Assembly: GCA_014380545.1 (NCBI GenBank)
Contig: JACMJP010000069.1
Location: 1 to 5,369, forward strand
Source: Chitinophagales bacterium
GTDB taxonomy: Bacteria; Bacteroidota; Bacteroidia; Chitinophagales; BACL12
DNA length: 5,369 nt
Direction: 5' to 3'
Part shown: in pieces, positions 1 to 4,620 of the stretch
Numbering within the stretch: the first letter of the stretch is position 1
How the letters are laid out: the number at the start of each line of letters is the position of its first letter
Made by a program: the position numbers and the translations under genes
The notes under the pieces: model-generated
Seen by the model: only the letters and a program-made list of their open reading frames with translations
Told to the model about the DNA's origin: nothing
Databases searched by the model: none

Positions 1-163
1 CTTCAGTTTCCCAAAGTTATACCCCAGTTAGAGGAAGATTGCATACGTGTTACTCACCCGTTTGCCGGTCGTCAGCATCCCGAAGGACCTGTTACCCCTC
101 GACTTGCATGTATTAAGCCTGCCGCTAGCGTTCATCCTGAGCCAGTATCAAACTCTCCATTGT
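1..163 (-). rRNA. rrs: 16S ribosomal RNA, 5' end (partial)
   Basis: The reverse complement of this stretch begins a few bases before AGAGTTTGATACTGGCTCAG (the universal 27F region, with AGAGTTTGAT at 156-147) and continues through GATGAACGCTAGCGGCAGGC, CATGCAAGTCGAGGGG and ACGGGTGAGTAACACGTATG, all recognisable 16S helices up to about E. coli position 150. The mature 5' end is placed near 163 by counting seven bases upstream of AGAGTTTGAT, as in E. coli, so it is accurate to a few bases. The rest of the gene lies left of the window. GATGAACGCTAGCGGCAGGC is typical of Bacteroidetes. The gene is transcribed leftward from the promoters at about 262-292 and 431-461. Confidence 0.97.
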
Positions 164-255
164 TTAAAAATTTTGTAATTGATGGCTCTTACCTTTATTG
201 ATCGTTTCTATACAAATACATCAAAGAACTTAAAAAAAATTTATATTTTCTTTTG
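164..255 (-). other. 16S rRNA leader with boxA-like antitermination motif
   Basis: This is the transcribed spacer between rRNA promoter P2 and the mature 16S start. On the minus strand it contains AGTTCTTTGATGT at 230-218. This resembles boxA (consensus close to TGCTCTTTAACA), and GTTCTTTGA is a motif I recall as common upstream of Bacteroidetes 16S genes. BoxA RNA recruits the NusB/S10 antitermination complex that keeps polymerase processive through untranslated rRNA; that role is known for other bacteria and inferred here. The rest of the leader is AT-rich, and I see no coding potential in it. Confidence 0.55.
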
Positions 256-261
256 GGATTG

Positions 262-292
262 CAAAGATAAATGTATAAAATACTTTATACAA
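262..292 (-). promoter_or_regulatory. rRNA operon promoter P2 (Bacteroidetes type)
   Basis: On the minus strand the -33 element TTG (292-290, within TTTTTG) is followed after 20 bp by TATCTTTG (269-262), a perfect match to the Bacteroidetes -7 consensus TAnnTTTG. Transcription would start near 256 and give a leader of roughly 90 nt before mature 16S. The 20-bp spacer is largely filled by a perfect inverted repeat, GTATAAA-ATAC-TTTATAC (273-290), which may be an operator or a chance product of AT-richness. Confidence 0.75.
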
Positions 293-381
293 AAATTTTT
301 TGATTTAAAATTTATCTCCATACAAAAATGGATTAAATAATTTCACTATTTATCTAAAAATTCATGAGTTCAAATGTATTT

Positions 382-411
382 TTGACCAATAAATTTCTAT
401 AAAAATCTTTG
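382..411 (+). promoter_or_regulatory. Probable serC-serA promoter
   Basis: On the plus strand TTG at 382-384 (within TTTTTG) is followed after 19 bp by AATCTTTG at 404-411, one mismatch from the consensus TAnnTTTG. The predicted start near 417 gives a 5' leader of about 60 nt ahead of the serC ATG at 478. An alternative is TATTTTTG at 377-384, a perfect -7 match but with no -33 box at the right distance. The start site lies within a 12-bp palindrome (406-417), and the transcript would run rightward through rRNA promoter P1. Confidence 0.45.
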
Positions 412-417
412 CAAAGA
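406..417. repeat. 12-bp perfect palindrome between serC and rRNA starts
   Basis: TCTTTGCAAAGA reads the same on both strands. It overlaps the last bases of the proposed serC -7 box and lies just downstream of the predicted rRNA P1 start. It could be an operator for a dimeric regulator acting on both transcription units, or a by-product of the TTTG-rich promoter sequence. No other copy was noticed in the window. Confidence 0.4.
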
Positions 418-430
418 ACCAAAAGGAGTG

Positions 431-461
431 CAAAGGTAAAAACTATATCGAGACTGACAAA
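431..461 (-). promoter_or_regulatory. rRNA operon promoter P1 (Bacteroidetes type)
   Basis: On the minus strand the -33 element TTTG (461-458, within TTTGTCA) is followed after 19 bp by TACCTTTG (438-431), a perfect match to TAnnTTTG, and then GCACTCC. This is the stronger-looking of the two rRNA promoters. Upstream of the -33 box, on the minus strand, lies a T-rich tract (477-462) that could act as an UP-like element. Transcription should start near 425 and run about 260 nt to the mature 16S. The promoter lies inside the untranslated leader of serC, so rRNA and serC transcription oppose each other here. Confidence 0.75.
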
Positions 462-477
462 TAAAAACAAAAAAAAT

Positions 478-1544
478 ATGAAAATTCATAATTTTAACGC
501 TGGTCCGGCAATTTTGCCCGAGAGTGTTCTCCGCAAAGCGGCAGATGCGATAAATGATTTTAATAACTCAGGTTTGTCTATTTTAGAAATATCTCACAGG
601 GGCAAGGATTTTCAGGCTGTAGTTGATGAAGCTGTTAGTTTAGTTAGAAGTTTGGCCGGTTTAAGTGAAGAATACAAAGTGCTTTTTTTACAAGGGGGGG
701 CAAGTACTCAGTTTAGTATGATTCCGCTAAATTTACTAGATGCAAATGAAACTGCAGGATATGTAAATACTGGAACTTGGGCCAAGAAAGCGCAGAAAGA
801 AGCAAAATTGTATGGAGGTGTAATAGAGTTAGCCTCATCAGAAAACCTTAACTATAGCTTTATTCCAAAAAAATTCTTGTTCCTGATAGTATAAAATATA
901 TTCATATAACATCTAATAATACAATCTATGGAACACAATATCAAGAATATCCTAAATCGCCTGTCTCTTATATTGTTGATATGAGCAGTGATATATTTAG
1001 CAGAAGGTGTGATTTCAAGCAATTTGATCTCATTTATGCCGGAGCTCAAAAAAATATTGGCCCTGCGGGCGTGACACTTGTTATTATTAAAGAGAGTCTG
1101 CTGGGAAAAGTAAACAGGCAAATATCGACCATGTGGGATTACAGAACACATATTAAAGAAAATTCTCTCTATAACACTCCCCCCGTTTTTGCAATATATG
1201 TAACACTTTTAACCTTAAGATGGATTAATGAGAATGGCTTAGAAAACATTGAGAAAAGAAATAAAGAAAAAGCAGATGTACTATACTCAGCAATAGACAA
1301 TAATCCCTTATTTAAAGGTACAGTTGCAAAAGAGGACCGTTCATGGATGAATGTGAATTTTATTATGGAGAACAGAGAACTGGAACCGGCATTTTTACAA
1401 TTTACAAAGGAAAATAATTGTATAGGATTGGCCGGACATAGAAGCGTCGGAGGTTTTCGGGCGTCATTATATAATGCCCTGCCAATTGAAAGTGTAAAAC
1501 ATTTAGTTGGATTAATGGAAGAGTTTTCAAGTGCGAAACAATAA
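478..1544 (+). CDS. serC: Phosphoserine aminotransferase SerC, interrupted by a -1 frameshift
   Basis: SerC transaminates 3-phosphohydroxypyruvate with glutamate to O-phospho-L-serine, using PLP, in the cytoplasm. The ATG at 478 gives the standard start MKIHNFNAGPAILP; a TTG at 409 in the same frame would only add a basic, non-conserved tail. The first frame covers residues 1-132 and then stops at 892-894. The homologous sequence continues in the -1 frame from 873, with ILVPD and HITSNNTIYGTQ aligning without a gap to remembered Bacteroides SerC. The joined product is 355 residues, the normal length. PLP-fold and substrate residues are present: H40-R41, QGGAST (72-77), W101, T149, D172, the Schiff-base lysine K192 in GAQKN, and H321-R328 in HRSVGGFR. 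The break lies at seven A (867-873); one extra A restores the frame. It may be a sequencing error, a recent mutation, or recoding by slippage. serA follows after 49 bp, probably in one operon. Confidence 0.9.
867..873 (+). other. A AAA AAA slippery heptamer at the serC frameshift
   Basis: Seven consecutive A sit in the zero frame as CCA AAA AAA, which fits the X XXY YYZ pattern for tandem -1 slippage. Reading AAA AAA and stepping back one base continues as ATT CTT GTT CCT GAT, the conserved SerC sequence. Slippage by RNA polymerase adding one A would give the same protein. I see no Shine-Dalgarno-like stimulator just upstream and no strong hairpin downstream, so ordinary homopolymer miscounting or a real one-base deletion remains at least as likely. 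Confidence 0.7.
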
Positions 1545-1593
1545 TTCCATATTTATCAATTTTAAACTATCCTATTTAATACATTAAAAAAAT

Positions 1594-2514
1594 ATGAGTA
1601 CAATATTACTTGCTACCGAAAAAGCATTTTCGAAAGATGCAGTTGAAAGAATAAAAAAAGTAGTTGAAAATTCATCGCATAGGTTCCAGTTATTAGAAAA
1701 CTACGCAAATAAAAAGGATTTGTTAGATGCAGTTAAAAATGCTGATGCATTAATTGTGCGAAGTGATATTGCGGATATAGAAGTTTTTGATGCAGGCAAA
1801 AACTTAAAAATTATAGTTAGAGCCGGAGCAGGTTATGATAATATTGATATTAAAGCAGCAACAGAAAAAAATATTTGCATTATGAATACTCCCGGCCAAA
1901 ATGCAAATGCAGTAGCAGAATGTTGCTTTGGGATGATGTTATATATATCTAGAAAACATTTTGACGGAAGCACCGGAACTGAATTGAGAGGTAAAAAACT
2001 CGGCATTATTGGCTATGGTAATATCGGAAGGTTTATGGCTCAGATAAGTAAGGGTTTTGGTATGGATGTATCAGCTTATAAAAGAAATCCTGACCCTGTG
2101 GCGATGCGTATAGATGGTGTCAGTCCTTCAGGTAGTTTTGAAGAAATATTTGAAACTTGTGATTATGTTTCCTTACATATTCCGGCTGTAGCCGATACTA
2201 TGGGTGCTATTAATTATTCTTTATTGACCAGATTACCAGTGGGAGGTACCTTAATTAATACTGCAAGACTTGAGGTTGTAAATGAAGATGATCTGATAAA
2301 AATTATGGAGGAACGCAACGACATAAAATATGTAAGCGATTTCATGCCGAAGAAAGCAGATATATTTAAAGAGAAATTTACCAATAGGTGGTTTGCACCT
2401 GCGAAAAAGATGGGTGCTCAAACTGAAGAAGCAAATGTAAATGCTGGTATTGCCGCCGCAAGACAGATCATTAATTTTTTTGATAAAGGAGATACTACTT
2501 TTAAAGTAAATTAA
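1594..2514 (+). CDS. serA: D-3-phosphoglycerate dehydrogenase, short ACT-less type
   Basis: This enzyme oxidises 3-phosphoglycerate to 3-phosphohydroxypyruvate with NAD, the entry step of serine synthesis. The 306 residues form the D-2-hydroxyacid dehydrogenase fold: an N-terminal substrate half with VRSD (55-58) and RAGAGYDNID (76-85), a Rossmann domain with GYGNIG (140-145), and the catalytic arginine R225 in NTAR. There is no ACT or other C-terminal regulatory domain, so direct serine feedback is not expected. Where E. coli SerA has its catalytic His292, this protein has lysine (K272 in KKMGAQTEEA). The Glu usually paired with that His also has no obvious equivalent in the segment after SDFMP (248-252). 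Both traits match the lysine-type (IIIK) enzymes of Bacteroides and Entamoeba. The start ATG at 1594 is preceded by seven A and a T, much like serC, with no clear Shine-Dalgarno. No promoter is visible in the 49-bp gap, so cotranscription with serC is likely. A terminator follows at 2545. Confidence 0.95.
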   Translation: MSTILLATEKAFSKDAVERIKKVVENSSHRFQLLENYANKKDLLDAVKNADALIVRSDIADIEVFDAGKNLKIIVRAGAGYDNIDIKAATEKNICIMNTPGQNANAVAECCFGMMLYISRKHFDGSTGTELRGKKLGIIGYGNIGRFMAQISKGFGMDVSAYKRNPDPVAMRIDGVSPSGSFEEIFETCDYVSLHIPAVADTMGAINYSLLTRLPVGGTLINTARLEVVNEDDLIKIMEERNDIKYVSDFMPKKADIFKEKFTNRWFAPAKKMGAQTEEANVNAGIAAARQIINFFDKGDTTFKVN

Positions 2515-2544
2515 GTACCAAACTCTTTCTCAATTATTTATTTA

Positions 2545-2579
2545 AAAAATAAAAGCTCCTGTAAGGAGCTTTTATTTTT
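2545..2579. terminator. Bidirectional intrinsic terminator between serA and the T9SS gene
   Basis: ATAAAAGCTCCT (2549-2560) and AGGAGCTTTTAT (2564-2575) form a perfect 12-bp stem around a GTA loop, extendable by four more A-T pairs to 2545/2579. The GC-rich core lies next to the loop, with a T-tract after it on the plus strand and an A-tract before it, which serves as the T-tract for the minus strand. It lies 30 bp after the serA stop and 22 bp from the stop of the converging gene at 2601, so it should end both transcripts. Confidence 0.9.
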
Positions 2580-2600
2580 AACTATATAAATTACTATTAA

Positions 2601-3461
2601 TTAGTCTGCTAAAAGTACTTGCTTAGTCATTGAAGCATTATCTGCAATAACTTTAACGGTGTAAGCTCCTTCAGCAAGGTTTGCAAGTGTGAACTGCATA
2701 CCGTTTTGATTTAATATATTGCTAAATACAACCTGACCTGCAATGTTGTAAATATTTACCGATGCATTTTCAGCATTCAAATTATTCACAGCAATGTGTA
2801 CTGTTTTACCATAACTGTAAATAGAAAGCTGATCCGCAGGAATTTGATTTATTGCAGCTCCTAGTCCATCATCCCCAGCTAAAATTGTTGTTTCAGCAGT
2901 GGAATCATAGCCCATTGCTTTTAAAGTAACACTTACAGGGCTTACTGTTGCATCCATTAAAATCCAACCGAAATGAAGATCACTACCAACAACGAATTTC
3001 ACTCCCAGGAATTTATCGTCTTGATCAGCAAACGCTCCATAAGTAATGCCTCCGTAAACAGAAGCTAAGAAAGCAACATTCAGAGTTAGAAAATCTCCTC
3101 CAGAACTAATTTCATCACCTTCATCTAATGCACTACCGTAAGGTAAAGCGGGTCCTGAGTAACCAATGAACCTGTTGGAACTGTTCCCAAATGCATACAT
3201 TGAAGTTGTAATAGAACCGAACACCCTTGCAAAAGACCAGCTTCCGCCAGTTGTAGAAGTTGCCTGGAAGATGAAATCAGTTTCTCCGTCATCATTTATA
3301 TCCAATTCAAAAAGATCTCCTATCTCAATTTCCTCATCAGGAGAAATGTCTGTGAAAACTACCTGAGCTTCGGCATTCGTGCCAAGAGCTACAAATGCCC
3401 CTGCCATTGCTGAATAAGCGGCAAGTTTTTGAGCGCTGTTGTTTTTGTAAAGTTTTTTCAT
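2601..3461 (-). CDS. Secreted protein with T9SS type A sorting domain (paralog A)
   Basis: This 286-residue protein has a predicted signal peptide (residues 1-32: basic start, hydrophobic LAAYSAMAGAFVALG, then AEA before Q33). The mature chain begins QVVFTDI. DINDDGETD (54-62) fits a DxNxDGxxD calcium-binding loop of the type found in secreted repeat proteins. The middle region is rich in Gly, Ser and aromatic residues and contains FGWI (164-167). Residues from about 210 to the end, with VNIYNIAGQVV, LAEGAYTVKV and final KQVLLAD, form a T9SS type A sorting domain, which directs export across the outer membrane and is cleaved or anchored there. The protein is colinear with its neighbour at 3607 along its whole length, so the pair is a tandem duplication. 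Its molecular function is not recognised; no catalytic motif is visible. ATG at 3461 is chosen because it gives a full signal peptide. Confidence 0.9.
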   Translation of the reverse strand: MKKLYKNNSAQKLAAYSAMAGAFVALGTNAEAQVVFTDISPDEEIEIGDLFELDINDDGETDFIFQATSTTGGSWSFARVFGSITTSMYAFGNSSNRFIGYSGPALPYGSALDEGDEISSGGDFLTLNVAFLASVYGGITYGAFADQDDKFLGVKFVVGSDLHFGWILMDATVSPVSVTLKAMGYDSTAETTILAGDDGLGAAINQIPADQLSIYSYGKTVHIAVNNLNAENASVNIYNIAGQVVFSNILNQNGMQFTLANLAEGAYTVKVIADNASMTKQVLLAD

Positions 3462-3489
3462 ATTTCGAAATATTAAGTTTGTTAGAGTG

Positions 3490-3518
3490 CGAAAATAACA
3501 ATTTTTTTATTTTGCAAA
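3490..3518 (-). promoter_or_regulatory. Possible promoter of T9SS paralog A
   Basis: On the minus strand TATTTTCG (3497-3490) is one mismatch from the -7 consensus TAnnTTTG. TTTG at 3518-3515 could be its -33 box, but the 17-bp spacing is shorter than the usual 19-20. A start near 3484 would give a leader of about 22 nt. The 145-bp gap to the upstream gene shows only a weak TTTAA/TTAAA stem near 3570-3590 and no convincing terminator, so readthrough from paralog B is also possible. Confidence 0.35.
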
Positions 3519-3606
3519 TGTTGCTCTGACAATTCTTTTACAATAGATATGTTAATAAAAGAAAATGCCTTTAAAAAATTGATCCTTAAATAAATCAAAA
3601 TTCTAT

Positions 3607-4476
3607 TTATCTGACAATGAAAACTTGCTTATTCAGCATTTTATTTCCTGAAATTATCTGAACGTTATAAATTCCTTCTAACGCATTTTTTAATTGTATT
3701 TGCAATTGAGATTGCGTCATATCACCTTCATAAACTTTTTGGCCGTTTACATTATATACAGCAACTTTTGTTTCTTGCGGTACTTGAGAGTTTGTCGTTA
3801 TATAAAATATATCTCCCGCACTGTAAACGTTAAATAAATGTTCAGATAATTGTTCTATTGCAACAACATTTGTATCTGCTGTATTAATAGAGGTTTCAGG
3901 TGTTGTATTAAATGCATAATCCATAATTGTAACACTTACAGGTTCTGTTGTAACGTCAACTCTTATCCAGCCAAAATGTATTGCACCGCTAATGTCAAAC
4001 CTTAAACCGATATATTTTACACCCTGGTCTCCAAAATTTCCATAGATTACACCGTAATAATTTGACGCAAGAACAGCATAATTACTGGAGGTTGAATTTG
4101 CAAGAAAATTAGCACCCTCATTAATTGTGTAACCTTCTTCAAGTGCACTTGCATAAGGAACAAGCGAACCCATTGTTGCAATAATTTGATTATTTACATT
4201 TCCTGCACCCAAAGAAGAGAACATTCCAAATATACTTGCGAAAGTCCATGACCCGCCTGCGGCTGTTCCTGCCCTGAAGACAAAGTCAATTTCACCGTCA
4301 ATGTTCAAATCAAGGGAATAAACTTCGTCCACTTCTGAAGCAGTTATTGTTACATCATCAATATCATTATAAACGATCTGCGCATCAGCCTGTGTTGCAA
4401 GACTGCTAAATGCCGCAGCCATTGCAGAATATGCTGCTAATTTTTTAGAAGTTGAGAGTGTAAAGTTTTTCATCAT
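3607..4476 (-). CDS. Secreted protein with T9SS type A sorting domain (paralog B)
   Basis: This 289-residue protein has a signal peptide ending ADA before Q33, with the same KLAAYSAMA core as its neighbour and cleavage at the same predicted residue. The mature chain begins QIVYNDI. DLNIDGEID (56-64) is the calcium-loop-like motif. GGSWTFASIFG (74-84), PYASALEEG (107-115) and HFGWIRVDVT (167-176) match blocks of the same order in paralog A. The last ~75 residues (VAVYNVNGQKVY, LEGIYNVQII, final KQVFIVR) form a T9SS type A sorting domain, so the protein should pass the inner membrane by Sec and the outer membrane by T9SS. No enzymatic motif is seen and the function is unknown; a surface or matrix structural role is only a guess. 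The start could be either of two adjacent ATGs (4476 or 4473). No convincing promoter is visible upstream. It lies 145 bp before paralog A on the same strand and is divergent from the DUF1015 gene. Confidence 0.9.
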   Translation of the reverse strand: MMKNFTLSTSKKLAAYSAMAAAFSSLATQADAQIVYNDIDDVTITASEVDEVYSLDLNIDGEIDFVFRAGTAAGGSWTFASIFGMFSSLGAGNVNNQIIATMGSLVPYASALEEGYTINEGANFLANSTSSNYAVLASNYYGVIYGNFGDQGVKYIGLRFDISGAIHFGWIRVDVTTEPVSVTIMDYAFNTTPETSINTADTNVVAIEQLSEHLFNVYSAGDIFYITTNSQVPQETKVAVYNVNGQKVYEGDMTQSQLQIQLKNALEGIYNVQIISGNKMLNKQVFIVR

Positions 4477-4595
4477 ATGATTTCGTTTAAAGTGTGAATG
4501 TAATTCAAAAAAGAATATTTTCTACATACAATTTATTTTTTTTAGAAAATTTATTTTGCTCTTTCATTTTCCTCCGCCTTTCATTTTCAAAAAAT

Positions 4596-4603
4596 TACCT
4601 TTG
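4596..4603 (+). promoter_or_regulatory. -7 promoter element of the DUF1015 gene
   Basis: TACCTTTG matches TAnnTTTG exactly and continues GCAC, the same ACCTTTGCAC string found at rRNA promoter P1. No TTG is present at the expected 19-21 bp upstream (the region is C/T-rich), so the -33 element is weak or missing. The predicted start near 4609 leaves a leader of only about 12 nt before ATG at 4621, with no Shine-Dalgarno. It lies in the 144-bp divergent gap shared with the minus-strand T9SS gene. Confidence 0.6.
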
Positions 4604-4620
4604 CACAAAAATTACAAATA

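Noticed and set aside
409..477. In-frame TTG start giving serC a 23-residue N-terminal extension
   Set aside because: The extension is basic, lacks homology to SerC, overlaps the proposed promoter, and the conserved start MKIHNFNAGP begins at the ATG at 478.
418..477. Riboswitch or attenuator in the serC leader
   Set aside because: The roughly 60-nt leader is short and A-rich, with no leader peptide rich in Ser codons and no stable stem-loop series.
874..930. Stimulatory hairpin or pseudoknot for programmed -1 frameshifting in serC
   Set aside because: The sequence is very AT-rich with only weak short pairings; no stable stem begins 5-9 nt after the A-run, and no SD-like element lies about 10 nt upstream.
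852..1151. 99-codon open frame on the minus strand
   Set aside because: It lies wholly antisense to serC, spans its frameshift, and has no recognisable domain; the plus strand has clear SerC homology here.
3166..3366. 66-codon open frame on the plus strand
   Set aside because: It is antisense to the T9SS paralog A coding region, with low-complexity Ser/Val composition and no promoter.
3560..3606. Terminator after T9SS paralog B
   Set aside because: Only a 5-bp A/T stem (TTTAA/TTAAA) can be drawn, without a GC core; it is too weak to call.
2515..4620. Mobile element carrying the two T9SS genes
   Set aside because: No transposase or integrase, no matching terminal inverted repeats and no direct target repeat could be found at the borders.
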